A stretch of DNA of 64,000 nt from Candidatus Electrothrix scaldis (GCA_033584155.1 CP138355.1:2923826-2987825), one strand, 5' to 3'. Positions 50,566 through 59,563 are shown, counted from the stretch's first letter. Numbers and translations: made by a program. Notes: a model not told the origin generated them from the letters alone.

Positions 50566-51236
50566 TTGACCTGCTCCTTACGCATCGCTTTCACCTGCAT
50601 ATCATGCCGCCATAACTTTCTGTGTACCTCTAATGTGTTCACTATCAGGCCGATCAAACAGAGAATCACGGTGATGGGCAGAAGGATATTAAAGGAGCTG
50701 GTGCCACAATAAATGATATAGATATTGATCAGGATAAAGACAACCCGCATCTCGGTGGGGCCGACGCCGTAATGATAGATCTGAAATTCATTGGTGGCGC
50801 CAAAGGCCAGGAAGGAGTTGACCATGAAACCGCCCAGGATAACCAACAGGGCAAAATACCAGATCTCCAGTCCCTCTGGGGAGATCATATAGCCGACAAA
50901 GACCAGGGAGCAGAGAAAGATGTAGTCCAGGAAATGGTCCATGTAAAAGCCCCATTTGATCAGGCCGGTATCTCGCTGGCGACCGAGTTCGCCGTCGAAC
51001 AGGTCGGTCAGGTACTGGAACAGGATCATTAAGGAGACCAGCCAGAGCAGGCCGATATGCTCTTTTGCTTCAAAGGCGACAAGGATGTTGATGAAGCTCC
51101 AGAGCAGGGTGGTAAGGGTAAGATGGTAGGTTTGGATTTCAGGCGAGATCTTGGGGATCGCCCAGTTTTTTAGCCAGGTTTCCGGGCCGGTCAAAAGGGA
51201 ACGACCGACTTTCTTGTCACCTCCGAATTGTTCCAT
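50562..51236 (-). CDS. CDP-alcohol phosphatidyltransferase family protein
   Basis: A 224-residue integral membrane enzyme with about six helices. The family motif D-x2-D-G-x2-A-R-x8-G-x3-D-x3-D appears as DLFDGELGRQRDTGLIKW, then GFYMDHFLD, with Gly in place of the usual Ala. These enzymes join a CDP-linked lipid to an alcohol (for example inositol, glycerol phosphate or serine). The substrate cannot be told from sequence. GGAGGATAG lies before the start, and it overlaps the next gene. Confidence 0.85.
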   Translation of the reverse strand: MEQFGGDKKVGRSLLTGPETWLKNWAIPKISPEIQTYHLTLTTLLWSFINILVAFEAKEHIGLLWLVSLMILFQYLTDLFDGELGRQRDTGLIKWGFYMDHFLDYIFLCSLVFVGYMISPEGLEIWYFALLVILGGFMVNSFLAFGATNEFQIYHYGVGPTEMRVVFILINIYIIYCGTSSFNILLPITVILCLIGLIVNTLEVHRKLWRHDMQVKAMRKEQVK

Positions 51237-51248
51237 GATACTATCCTC

Positions 51249-51719
51249 CTATTCTTCATTTGTTTTTTTGCGTAGCCTCGCGGTAAGGTCCTTGCTCTTG
51301 GGAAAAGAGTAGTTTTTTTTCTTGGGCAGATGTGCTTCGATATCACTTAGTTGCAGCTCAAGGGCATGCACGGATAAAAGGACTTCCCAAAAGGAGAACA
51401 CTAGGGAAATCATCAGTAAAATAAGGCTAATGACAAAGATGAGTTTGCTGAGAAAGAGACTGCCAGCAAACAGGGTGAACAGGCAGAGCACGCAGAGGAA
51501 AAAACTGGCCACTCCGCAGGCCTGCATGTTGCGGATCAGATAGACTCGCTTGCGCAGGGTGTCGATCTGACCAACGATGCTTTCTGTAGGGGTCTCGGTA
51601 AACTGGGCGTGGAGTATGCGAATGCGTTCACTGATGGTTCTGAAGCGGGTGGTGTAGGCCACCAGCAAAAGGGAGATTGCCGGAAACAGGAGGGCAGGCG
51701 ATGTCAATGTCAGGTCCAT
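51249..51719 (-). CDS. DUF2721 membrane protein
   Basis: A 156-residue protein with three predicted helices: LLFPAISLLLVAY at the start, ACGVASFFLCVLCLFTLFAG and LIFVISLILLMISLVFSFWE. Between them is the cytoplasmic segment RIRILHAQFTETPTESIVGQ. This arrangement is the DUF2721 family. The function is unknown. Its start shares one base with the nitroreductase stop (TAATG), so it is coupled to it. Confidence 0.85.
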   Translation of the reverse strand: MDLTLTSPALLFPAISLLLVAYTTRFRTISERIRILHAQFTETPTESIVGQIDTLRKRVYLIRNMQACGVASFFLCVLCLFTLFAGSLFLSKLIFVISLILLMISLVFSFWEVLLSVHALELQLSDIEAHLPKKKNYSFPKSKDLTARLRKKTNEE

Positions 51720-52300
51720 TAGTCCACCTGACCGATGATAATTTCATCCAAAGATCTTTTCGGGACATGGTGCCTATCGTCTTCTGTGCGCCAATAGCGG
51801 ATGTTGCCGTCCTCCTGCACCGATTCGATAACAACATTTTCCTTAGGCTTGCCCAGGGCTATAACCAAGCGGATGGTGCAATGAGCAGGAATGTCGAGAA
51901 ATCCGCCCAGCTTTTCCTTATGAACAGAGCCGATCATGCAGCCACCCAGCCCTAACGCAGTGGCGCCAAGGAGGATACTCTGGGCTGCAATGCCGTGGTC
52001 GCAGTCAGAGGCCTGACCGATGTTGGTGTCTTCCAGAAGAATAATATAGGCGCTGGGGCGCTCGCCTTGTTCAGGCCCGTGCCAGTTGCTGAGATAGCCT
52101 GCCCAGCCCAGGCAGGAGAAGACTTCTGCGTTTTTTGCCGGATCGCTTACTAGAAAATATTTCAGTGGCTGTTTATTTGCTGCGGAGGCAGAGAGCCGGG
52201 CAAGATCAACCAGCTGCCGTAATGTTTCCAGATCCACAGGGATGTCCTGATAAAAGCGACGGTAGGATCTATTGCGGGTGATGAGTTCTCTGAGAAGCAT
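51719..52300 (-). CDS. Nitroreductase-family FMN protein
   Basis: A 193-residue flavin oxidoreductase of the nitroreductase fold. The FMN-binding segment RNRSYRRFYQD at the start, LARLSASAANKQPLKYFLVS, GIAAQSILLGATALGLGGCM and IALGKPKENV are typical. The physiological substrate is unknown. It begins a run of four overlapping genes (nitroreductase, DUF2721, CDP-alcohol transferase, SRPBCC), which suggests one operon. Confidence 0.88.
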   Translation of the reverse strand: MLLRELITRNRSYRRFYQDIPVDLETLRQLVDLARLSASAANKQPLKYFLVSDPAKNAEVFSCLGWAGYLSNWHGPEQGERPSAYIILLEDTNIGQASDCDHGIAAQSILLGATALGLGGCMIGSVHKEKLGGFLDIPAHCTIRLVIALGKPKENVVIESVQEDGNIRYWRTEDDRHHVPKRSLDEIIIGQVD

Positions 52301-52394
52301 AGAGTGTACAGAATGTGATGGTATGTTTCCCTCTGTTTAGTTTATTTTATATATTATGCCGCTGTGTTATGGCTCTTGCTCTGGAATAGAGGTG

Positions 52395-52417
52395 CCCCTC
52401 CTGTTTCGGAGGAGGGG
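52395..52417 (-). terminator. Hairpin after fabL
   Basis: CCCCTCCT (52395-52402) pairs with AGGAGGGG (52410-52417) around a 7-base loop, 22 bases after the fabL stop on the minus strand. There is no clear T run; TATGCACTTATGCACTTA next to it is a short direct repeat. Confidence 0.45.
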
Positions 52418-52438
52418 AGTTATGCACTTATGCACTTA

Positions 52439-53191
52439 TTATCCCTGGATAGCATAGCCACCATCAACGACCACGGCCTGACCGTGGATCATGGAGGCTC
52501 CATCGCTGCATAAGAAGAGGGCCAGATCAGCCACATCTTCCGGGGTGGTCAGACGACCAAGCGGGGTTCGCTCAAGGGAGGTACCAATGATATCGTCCCG
52601 ATTCGGGAATTTTTTCAGGGCATCGGTATCAACAACACCGGCACTGATGGTATTTACGGTAATATCCTTGGGGCCCAGTTCCACGGCAAGATGGCGAACC
52701 AGGGATTCCAGGGCCGCCTTGGAGGCACCGACCACGGTATAATTAGGCACTGCCCGCACTGCGCCCAGGCTGGATACACCAAGAATCCTGCCGCCGTTTT
52801 GCATCATCGGTACGGCATGCTGGGTCAAGGTCAGGAGGGCACGGGCATTGATGTCCATTGCCCAGTCCCAATGTCGCTGGGTCAGCTCCATAGCCGGTTT
52901 GAGGACACCGGAGGCTGCATTGGAAACCAGGATGTCCATGCTCTTATAGGTGCTTTGGATTTCCTCGAACATGCGTTGCACGTCCTCTTCCTTGGCGACA
53001 TTGGCTTTGATCGCCAGACAGCCGACCCCGTATTTTTCAATAGCAGCAACGGTTTCTTCCGCATCACGACGGTGCCGAACATAGTTAACAACGATATTGA
53101 CTCCGTGCTCTGCCAGGCGTACAGCGATCGCCCGCCCAATACCCCGGGATCCTCCAGTGATGAGAGCGGTTTTTCCCTGCAAGTGAAACAT
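52439..53191 (-). CDS. fabL: Enoyl-ACP reductase (FabL type)
   Basis: A 250-residue short-chain dehydrogenase with GGSRGIGRAIAVRLAE (NADP-binding), SNAASG and a YxxxK-like active site displaced as in enoyl reductases (NYTVVGASKAALESLVRHLA). It is specifically like FabL: NAASGVLKPAMELTQRHWDW and DTDALKKFPNRDDI match the FabL NAASGVLRP, HWDW and DTDALKHFPNRED segments closely. It probably catalyses the last reduction in fatty-acid elongation with NADPH. No other fab genes are nearby. Confidence 0.88.
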   Translation of the reverse strand: MFHLQGKTALITGGSRGIGRAIAVRLAEHGVNIVVNYVRHRRDAEETVAAIEKYGVGCLAIKANVAKEEDVQRMFEEIQSTYKSMDILVSNAASGVLKPAMELTQRHWDWAMDINARALLTLTQHAVPMMQNGGRILGVSSLGAVRAVPNYTVVGASKAALESLVRHLAVELGPKDITVNTISAGVVDTDALKKFPNRDDIIGTSLERTPLGRLTTPEDVADLALFLCSDGASMIHGQAVVVDGGYAIQG

Positions 53192-53371
53192 TTACTTCTC
53201 CTCCTGTGCAAAAAAGAAATGGCTCAGCACCGCTGTCTGTTGCTCCTTCGTGTGTGTTTATACGAAGTAACCTGAAAGCCAATTCAGATCAAAACAGACT
53301 GTGCTGATTGTTATCATAAATTATGTACGAGTGAATGTACCTTGCTGTGGTTCTCTTTGCAAGAGCAATGC

Positions 53372-54361
53372 TTATATGTACTTGCGACCGCTTTTATCTA
53401 ATAACTTGTCCTTGCTCATAAAAAGCCTGCGTACACTGCTTTTAAGAAAGCGGAAGGGGTTGAAACGAACCGGATTTAAGCTAGCAGGGGCCTGAAAGTC
53501 ATCGACCTGAAGCTCCTCCGGTGTGGTTAAGGGAAAAATGAGCTGGGACAGAGAGGCACCTTGCAGACCAGCCTGCTGACAGGCTGCCATGACCGGGCTG
53601 GTCTGGGGATCCACCTGTAGGATGGTATGAAGGGCCCGGTCAACTGCTACCGCATTGGTGGAGGCTGCAAGCATGGACAGAGGGTAGGGGGCACCATCCA
53701 CAGGACCGCTTTGGTGCATGGCAAGAATGCCGTCAATAATATTAATGGAGGCAGGGAAAGCAGCCTGGATCCGAATCAGGCGGTCAAAGAAACCACCGGG
53801 CTTATGGCTTTGCTCGCCACCATGCTCCATGTGCCACCAGGCCTTGCGCAATCCCACCACACAACCGAAGTAATTTTTTACTGCCAGGGTCAGGCGGGCC
53901 TGAACATGGGCCTTGACCCTGGGGATATTGACCAATAGATCGCTCTCCAGGGCAGCACGGGCCAGAATTGCCGGACCAACTTCCGGGAGATCAACAGATA
54001 CACCCTGCTTAAAGGAACGGATAGTCACTCCCAAGTGAACCAGTTCATCAAGGAGCTTGAGATTCCTGAGAACCGCAGTAGCCGTGCCAAAGGCAGGTGA
54101 ATCGCCAATGCTGACTCGGGCTCCCTGATCAAGGAACCAACGGGCAATAACCAGGATCAACGCACCTTCTGTGCAGGAAAGAGGGCCACTTTTGGTGCTG
54201 ATAAGATTTGGTTTGAGCAGTACTTCAGCGCCATGAGGTGTGACTGGAAGCTCAATGTGCGTAAGAAGGAGATCAAGGGCTTGCCGGAGTTCCTGCGGGT
54301 CATAGCTGGAGCAGGATGTAAGGCTGACCGGAGTAAGCTTATTTTTTATTGTATTTTTCAC
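53372..54361 (-). CDS. DUF362-domain protein
   Basis: A 329-residue DUF362 protein. The hallmark stretch VLLKPNLIS near residue 49, GDSPAFGTA, LVNIPRVKAHVQARLTLAVK (N-x4-K-x-H), NYFGCVVG and INIIDGILAMHQSGPVDG are all present. The family often carries ferredoxin domains, but no Cys cluster is seen here. The enzyme activity is unknown. It stands alone; the 180 bases before it and 210 after it hold no other gene. Confidence 0.85.
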   Translation of the reverse strand: MKNTIKNKLTPVSLTSCSSYDPQELRQALDLLLTHIELPVTPHGAEVLLKPNLISTKSGPLSCTEGALILVIARWFLDQGARVSIGDSPAFGTATAVLRNLKLLDELVHLGVTIRSFKQGVSVDLPEVGPAILARAALESDLLVNIPRVKAHVQARLTLAVKNYFGCVVGLRKAWWHMEHGGEQSHKPGGFFDRLIRIQAAFPASINIIDGILAMHQSGPVDGAPYPLSMLAASTNAVAVDRALHTILQVDPQTSPVMAACQQAGLQGASLSQLIFPLTTPEELQVDDFQAPASLNPVRFNPFRFLKSSVRRLFMSKDKLLDKSGRKYI

Positions 54362-54519
54362 AAGAACTGGTTCGGGAGTAAAAAGTTCGGAAAAAGAAAA
54401 ATTATGATTTTTAGTATCTTAACATTAAAATGCAACCTGAATTGTACCCCGAATGTCGGTATCCCGCAAGCAGACCTTTTCGGTAAGAAATACTGATTAT
54501 TTCGATTCAAACAGCATCA

Positions 54520-54566
54520 TTGACAGCGATCTTTGATGTGTATAGAATAAAGAAATGATACACATC
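54520..54566 (+). promoter_or_regulatory. vapBC promoter and operator
   Basis: TTGACA (54520-54525), 17 bases, then TAGAAT (54543-54548) is a good promoter. A perfect 9-bp inverted repeat GATGTGTAT (54535-54543) / ATACACATC (54558-54566) overlaps the -10 region, suited to binding a VapB dimer pair for autorepression. Confidence 0.65.
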
Positions 54567-54583
54567 GATTAAAGGAGGCCGTG

Positions 54584-54778
54584 ATGAGAACCAATATTGT
54601 TGTTGATGATAGCCTTATGGAGGAAGCAATGCGGTTAAGCGCTATCAAAACCAAAAAAGGTGTTATAGACCAGGCGTTACGATTGCTGGTGCAGGTCAAA
54701 AGACAGGAAGCTGTTCGACAGCTGAAGGGCAGACTGCATTGGGAGGGCGATCTGGAGAAAATGAGGTTGGACCGATGA
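54584..54778 (+). CDS. vapB: VapB-type antitoxin
   Basis: A 64-residue protein of the VapB family with an N-terminal ribbon-helix-helix: MRTNIVVDDSLMEEAMRLSA, then IKTKKGVIDQALRLLV. The C-terminal tail (LKGRLHWEGDLEKMRLDR) is the toxin-binding part. I use the ATG at 54584 because AAAGGAGG ends 5 bases upstream; a GTG at 54581 adds one residue. It overlaps vapC by 4 bases. Confidence 0.9.
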   Translation: MRTNIVVDDSLMEEAMRLSAIKTKKGVIDQALRLLVQVKRQEAVRQLKGRLHWEGDLEKMRLDR

Positions 54779-55182
54779 TTCTGGTCGATTCCTCAGTGTG
54801 GATAAACTATTTCAACGGTCAGGCAACATGGCAGACGGAAATGCTGGATCAGCTCTTGCAGCAGGTTCCGGTATATACAGGTGACTTGATTCTGACCGAG
54901 GTGCTGCAGGGATTTCGGAAAGACAGTGACTATGCAAAGGCAAAAGAAGTACTGAGCATACTTCCCTGCAAAGAACTGGGAGGCTATCCTGTTGCTGTCG
55001 CGGCTGCCCAGAACTACAGAGCGTTACGGAAAAAAGGCGTTACTGTTCGGAAGACTCTTGATATGATTATCGGGACATTCTGTATAGTAAACACGCTCTC
55101 TTTGCTGCATGATGATAGGGATTTTGAACCTATGGTTACTCATGTGGGGCTTAGGGCGGTTTCCCCGGCGGTTTTGCATTGA
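54775..55182 (+). CDS. vapC: VapC-type PIN-domain ribonuclease toxin
   Basis: A 135-residue PIN-domain RNase. The acidic catalytic residues are visible in MILVDSSVWINYF, TEVLQGFRK and later DMIIGTFCIVNTLSLLHDDR with a final DFEPM. The order and 4-base overlap with vapB, plus the operator upstream, mark a complete type II toxin-antitoxin module. Confidence 0.9.
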   Translation: MILVDSSVWINYFNGQATWQTEMLDQLLQQVPVYTGDLILTEVLQGFRKDSDYAKAKEVLSILPCKELGGYPVAVAAAQNYRALRKKGVTVRKTLDMIIGTFCIVNTLSLLHDDRDFEPMVTHVGLRAVSPAVLH

Positions 55183-55462
55183 GATTGATCCGTAACCATT
55201 TTGCTTTACATATTTCATATTTTGCATAGCTAGTACTAAAATGTAAATTAAGTGTTTGTGTTCTGTAAGCACATTTTGGGGGAGAATATCTCTTTAACAC
55301 AATGAATATATAGGTGAAAGTGTAAGAATAGTTCAGTTTTCTCCCTTTTTTCATGAGGCTGGGAAAAACAACCAGTGTCATCCTCTTCCCCTGTTTGATC
55401 TTGACAGGGATTATCATGAATTATATATTCCGAACCAATTCTCATATATTTACTGAAAAAGA

Positions 55463-55531
55463 ATGAGTCCTCGACTCTACGCTCGGGGGAATACCCGGCG
55501 TTTCAAAAACAAGGAAAGGATTATCCGATGA
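55463..55531 (+). other. Short leader frame overlapping ilvB start
   Basis: An ATG at 55463 opens a 22-codon frame (MSPRLYARGNTRRFKNKERI) whose TGA at 55529-55531 overlaps the ilvB ATG. It has no run of Val, Leu or Ile codons, so it is not a classical attenuator peptide; it could couple translation to ilvB. No ribosome binding site is convincing. The remaining 280 bases back to vapC hold no gene I can support. Confidence 0.25.
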
Positions 55532-57231
55532 GCAAAATTACAGGTGCACAAGCCTTCGTAAAATGTCTGCAGGAAGAAGGGGTTGATACCATTTTCGGTT
55601 TTCCTGGCGGTGTAATCATAGACCTGTATGATGAACTGGCAAATTCTTCAATTAAGAATCTGCTGGTTCGCCACGAGCAGGGAGCTGTTCATGCAGCAGA
55701 CGGTTATGCCAGAGCCAGCGGAAAGACCGGTGTCGCCCTGTTGACCTCCGGCCCCGGAGCCACCAACGGCGTGACCGGTATCGCCACCGCCTATATGGAC
55801 TCCATACCTGTTGTTGTGTTTACCGGTCAGGTGCCCAGAGCATTGATCGGCAATGACGCCTTCCAGGAGGTGGACATTGTCGGAATTACCCGTCCCTGTA
55901 CCAAGCATAATTATCTGGTCAATAATCCGGAAGATCTTGTTCCTACCATCCGTGAGGCCTTTTACCTGGCTTCTTCAGGACGTCCTGGCCCGGTTCTGGT
56001 TGATCTGCCCAAAGATATTATCGGCTCTCTGGTTGATTTTCCTGCAAAGGAAGAGATCCGTATGCGGACCTATCAACCGCATGTTGAGGCGCATCCCGGT
56101 CAGATTGCCAAGGCATGTCAGGCTATTACTGAGGCAGAACGTCCGGTTCTCTACGTGGGTGGTGGTGTTATTCTTTCCAACTCAAGTGACGAACTGACTG
56201 AGTTGGCTGAGTCGACTCAGATCCCGGTAACCATGACCCTGATGGGCTTAGGTGCCTTCCCAGGAACCAATCCTCTGTCGTTCGGTATGCTGGGTATGCA
56301 TGGCTCCTATGCCGCCAATATGATGGTGGCAAAGAGCGACCTGCTGATCGCTGTGGGTGCCCGTTTTGATGACCGTATTACCGGTCGTCTGGATAAATTT
56401 GCCCCGGATGCCAAGGTTATTCATATTGATATTGACCCGACCTCCATTTCAAAGAACGTAGAGGTTGACATTCCCATTGTTGCGGATTGTAAGCATGCGC
56501 TCACCGCGATGAATTCCTGGTTTAAGACCCAGCAGGAATGCGATCTGTCTGCCTTGGCTGAGAAATACCAGCCGTGGCGGAATCAGATCAATGAGTGGAA
56601 CGAGAAGCATCCTCTTGCCTATATTGATGAAGGCGAGGTTATTAAACCGCAGTACGTCATTGAGACCATTAATCGACTGACCGGTGGTGACGCGATTATC
56701 GCTACAGAGGTAGGACAAAATCAGATGTGGTCAGCCCAGTTCTACAAGTTCAATAAACCCCGCCATCTGCTCAGCTCCGGTGGTCTCGGCACAATGGGAT
56801 TCGGTCTGCCGGCAGCTATCGGCGCCCAGATGGCCTTCCCGGATGCCACGGTTATTGACATTGCCGGTGACGGTTCTATTCAGATGAACATTCAGGAGCT
56901 GGCCACAGCGAAGCAGTACAATACCCCGGTTAAGGTTGCTATTCTGAATAATAACTACCTGGGCATGGTGCGCCAGTGGCAGGAATTGTTCTATGATAAG
57001 CGTTATGCCGGAACGCCGATGGAGGTCACCCCGGACTTTGTTGAGTTGGCAAAGGCCTACGGAGCGGTCGGCCTGCGTGCCAAGACCAAGAGTGAGGTTG
57101 AGCCGGTCATCAAAGAGGCTCTGGCCATCAAGGACAAGGTCGTTATTATGGATTTTGCCATTAAACGTGAAGAGTGTGTTTTCCCTATGGTCCCGGCTGG
57201 CGGTGCCACGACGGAAATGCTGCTCGTCTGA
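55528..57231 (+). CDS. ilvB: Acetolactate synthase large subunit
   Basis: A 567-residue ThDP-dependent enzyme that makes acetolactate or acetohydroxybutyrate, the first step of branched-chain amino acid synthesis. The active-site Glu lies in NLLVRHEQGAVHAADGYARA. The FAD-region segments include QVPRALIGNDAFQEVDIVGI and GARFDDRITGRLDKF. The ThDP motif runs GDGSIQMNIQELATAKQYNT to LNNNYLGMVRQWQ. GGAAAGG precedes the start. The small subunit follows 63 bases later. Confidence 0.97.
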   Translation: MSKITGAQAFVKCLQEEGVDTIFGFPGGVIIDLYDELANSSIKNLLVRHEQGAVHAADGYARASGKTGVALLTSGPGATNGVTGIATAYMDSIPVVVFTGQVPRALIGNDAFQEVDIVGITRPCTKHNYLVNNPEDLVPTIREAFYLASSGRPGPVLVDLPKDIIGSLVDFPAKEEIRMRTYQPHVEAHPGQIAKACQAITEAERPVLYVGGGVILSNSSDELTELAESTQIPVTMTLMGLGAFPGTNPLSFGMLGMHGSYAANMMVAKSDLLIAVGARFDDRITGRLDKFAPDAKVIHIDIDPTSISKNVEVDIPIVADCKHALTAMNSWFKTQQECDLSALAEKYQPWRNQINEWNEKHPLAYIDEGEVIKPQYVIETINRLTGGDAIIATEVGQNQMWSAQFYKFNKPRHLLSSGGLGTMGFGLPAAIGAQMAFPDATVIDIAGDGSIQMNIQELATAKQYNTPVKVAILNNNYLGMVRQWQELFYDKRYAGTPMEVTPDFVELAKAYGAVGLRAKTKSEVEPVIKEALAIKDKVVIMDFAIKREECVFPMVPAGGATTEMLLV

Positions 57232-57294
57232 TGTCAACCCACTGCTTTTTCAGGGGTCAACAGATTCCGGAAATTTTTGAACAGGACTAAACCA

Positions 57295-57777
57295 ATGAAA
57301 CATACTCTTTCCGTTTTACTCCAGAATAAACCCGGCGCACTTTCCCGAGTTACAGGCCTTTTCAGCGGCCGGGGTTTTAATATTGAGAGCCTTTGTGTGG
57401 CAGAAACCTTTGATCCGAAGGTCTCCTGCCTGACCCTGGTAACCCGGGGGAACGATGCCATTGTTGAGCAGATAACCAAGCAGCTCCATAAACTGATTGA
57501 TGTTATCAAGGTATCCGACATCAGCGAAGGCGAATATGTTGAGCGCGAAATGGTGCTCATCCGGGTGAAGGCTGAGGCGCATACCCGCGCTGAGGTTCTT
57601 CGAGTGATTGATATCTTCCGTGGTAAGGTTGTAGATGTCAGCCCAACCTCCTATGCTGTAGAGATTACCGGGCCGGAGTCCAAGATTAAGGCGGTTATTG
57701 ATCTCCTCCGTCCCATTGGTATCAAAGAGGTCGTTCGGACCGGAACCATTGCTATGGCGCGGGCGCCGAAGAAATAA
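57295..57777 (+). CDS. ilvN: Acetolactate synthase small (regulatory) subunit
   Basis: A 160-residue regulatory subunit with the N-terminal ACT domain (HTLSVLLQNKPGALSRVTGL, FSGRGFNIESLCVAET) that senses valine, and the conserved C-terminal domain (EMVLIRVKAEAHTRAEVLRV, PSSYAVEITG-like PTSYAVEITGPE). I start at the ATG at 57295 (GGACTAAACC upstream); a TTG at 57277 is less likely. It is followed by a strong terminator. Confidence 0.95.
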   Translation: MKHTLSVLLQNKPGALSRVTGLFSGRGFNIESLCVAETFDPKVSCLTLVTRGNDAIVEQITKQLHKLIDVIKVSDISEGEYVEREMVLIRVKAEAHTRAEVLRVIDIFRGKVVDVSPTSYAVEITGPESKIKAVIDLLRPIGIKEVVRTGTIAMARAPKK

Positions 57778-57818
57778 TTTCGCGCTGATACCCTGATTAT
57801 CAGGGAAGTATTCTTTAT

Positions 57819-57853
57819 GAGGTATGATGCTGATGTGTCATACCTCTTTTTTT
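57819..57853 (+). terminator. Intrinsic terminator of ilvBN
   Basis: GAGGTATGA (57819-57827) pairs perfectly with TCATACCTC (57838-57846) around a 10-base loop, followed by eight T. It also ends the ilvBN transcript. A smaller stem CCCTGA/TCAGGG lies just before (57791-57805). Confidence 0.92.
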
Positions 57854-58235
57854 GTCTTTCTGTAGAGATAGAAGGTGTTGCACAATCGTAATCGAGGCAG
57901 GAAGAAAAATATTCCATGTCTCCACTTCTGTCCTGCCGTTCCTTTCTTTGAATTCTCTGAAAACACTTCCTGTTCTCCCGCATGTAAAAGTCTCTTTCGC
58001 GGGCCTTTACAATAAACCGTAAGGTTATTTTTTGAGCGAAGAACGTTCGTTTTTTCTTGCGCCGCAAGCCTATTCGGATGTTTCTGAAATATGAATCGTT
58101 CTCATCGTATTGATAAAGCGACTTTTCTCTTGATTTATCCGCACGAGCGCATTACGTATATTTTTTATGCAGATGCCGGAGAAGACCAGTTGAGGAATAA
58201 ATTTATCAATTGAATGAAGTGACAAAGCGGTCGTT

Positions 58236-58456
58236 CACCTTTTAAAAGTCAGCTGCTCCCTTTTAAAACCGGGCTGTGGTTTTTTAAAGGTGAGAGGTTA
58301 TCTTTAAAAAGTAACGTCTCGGCTTTTAGAGTTCATGTGGCACCTTAAAAAGGTATGCTCTCACCTTTTTAAGGAGGGGTATGGGAATTAAAAGGTGATG
58401 CCTGATCTTTTAAAGATGGGGCATGGGGATTAAAAGGTGAGCAGATGGTTTTAAAA
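58236..58456. repeat. Eleven TTTTAAAA palindromes phased at 21 bp
   Basis: Eleven variants of the palindrome CACCTTTTAAAAGGTG follow each other upstream of the gene at 58515. Their centres are at about 58243, 58264, 58285, 58305, 58327, 58346, 58370, 58389, 58411, 58431 and 58452. Spacings are 19-24 bases with a mean of 20.9, which is two helical turns, so all cores face the same side of the DNA. The spacers between them differ. The 57854-58235 stretch before the array holds no gene I can support. Confidence 0.8.
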
Positions 58457-58514
58457 GGAAACCAGTCGTCTTGTCATCAGGAACCAACGACAAAAAGAAA
58501 AGGAGGGACATATT

Positions 58515-58883
58515 TTGAGTAAGAGCGTACCGAAATTATTGCAGGAAGCAAACGAGATAAAGAAGGCCCTGGAAAAAATCGATGATCGTCTTCCTGAGGG
58601 GCTGAAGGCTGCGGATATGGAGACGAAGGTGGTCGCTCTGGAGGCTGTGGTCGATGATCTGGATTCGGTCAATGTCGAACGAACGCGGCTGGTCGATGTC
58701 AAAGGGGAGCGGGCCGGGGATCTCAACGATCATATGGTGCAGGTGCGCTCGGCAGTCAAGGGTATTTTTGGGGGCAATTCTGCGGAATACGATATGGTCG
58801 GTGGCACGAGAACAAGCGAGCGGAAGCGGCCCGCGAGGAAGGCGGAGGAGCCGGGAGCGGGGACGGAAGATCATTCGGCTTGA
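58515..58883 (+). CDS. Hypothetical helical protein, 122 aa
   Basis: Starts at a TTG at 58515, preceded by AGGAGGG at 58501-58507. It is largely helical, with a charged N-terminal half (LLQEANEIKKALEKIDDRLP, VVALEAVVDDLDSVNVERTR). A conserved-looking segment follows (VRSAVKGIFGGNSAEYDMVG, GTRTSERKRPARK), which I have seen in unnamed proteins from several phyla. The C-terminus is basic, then acidic (EEPGAGTEDHSA). The function is unknown. It is the first gene after the 21-bp phased palindrome array, which is likely its control region. Confidence 0.65.
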   Translation: MSKSVPKLLQEANEIKKALEKIDDRLPEGLKAADMETKVVALEAVVDDLDSVNVERTRLVDVKGERAGDLNDHMVQVRSAVKGIFGGNSAEYDMVGGTRTSERKRPARKAEEPGAGTEDHSA

Positions 58884-58984
58884 CCGTAGTGGGTCGGGGA
58901 AATCAGAATTTTTTTCCGGCATGGTGACGATATTCTGCGCCAATGCCTGCTCTCCGTTTTCCGACGTGGAAAATTGATGAGTTC

Positions 58985-59054
58985 GAGATTTGAACCTGTG
59001 AGCCCCGCCTGTAACCCGCATGGCTGCGCGGTTTGGAAATGGAGTGTGATACCG
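58985..59054. repeat. tRNA-like dispersed repeat, copy B
   Basis: This 70-base stretch aligns without gaps to 60115-60184 (offset 1130). On the minus strand it contains GGTTCAAATCTC, the TPsiC loop motif of tRNAs, and the stem-loop made by AACCCGC and GCGCGGTT around ATGGCT. The next 200 bases to 59260 are AT-rich and hold no gene I can support. Confidence 0.6.
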
Positions 59055-59260
59055 GGGTTAGTACATTCTTTTGTTGTAACGGTGACTTTATCCTTGTCTT
59101 GTAAAAAAAATTATGTTTATCAATTAGATTGCTATTATAATTAATATTATTTCTATATTGCTATTGTGTTAACCTTGGTCAATATATAGGATTAATATTT
59201 TGCTTTGACTTCAGCTTAACTTGCACGGCTATAACCTTAACTAACATTTTAATATTATAA

Positions 59261-59563
59261 ATGAATATTTTCTGGAAATACACCTTGCTAGTTCTTGTTT
59301 TTTTGATTGGAATTGCTCTTTACGATATGTTTAGTGGCAAACCTCAATATGCTAACAGTGTAGATTCTCAATATATGGAAAGCTATCAGCGTCAATTAAA
59401 AAACAGTGAGCAACAAATTAAAGAAGGGGCTAGACAGCTAGAAATTAACAACACCCACCTTGAGCGCATGGGTATTCTTCTGGAAAGATGGGAAAAACAA
59501 GCGGATCGCTACGACGCTATTTTAGAAAAATGGGAAAAACAAAATGGCATTGAGCTGGACTAA
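59261..59563 (+). CDS. Single-pass membrane protein with coiled coil
   Basis: A 100-residue protein with a short N-terminal transmembrane helix (YTLLVLVFLIGIALYDMF) and a long charged coiled-coil tail (SYQRQLKNSEQQIKEGARQL, LERMGILLERWEKQADRYDA). The repeated WEKQ suggests a heptad pattern. No family is recognised. It overlaps the small frame at 59544 by 20 bases. Confidence 0.55.
   Translation: MNIFWKYTLLVLVFLIGIALYDMFSGKPQYANSVDSQYMESYQRQLKNSEQQIKEGARQLEINNTHLERMGILLERWEKQADRYDAILEKWEKQNGIELD

Noticed and set aside
55183-55527. T-box or classical attenuator before ilvB
   Set aside because: No tRNA-binding T-box consensus, no branched-chain codon run and no terminator-antiterminator pair was found.
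58236-58456. Phased array considered as a CRISPR array
   Set aside because: Spacers are only about 5-12 bases, units are palindromic and variable, and no cas genes are present.
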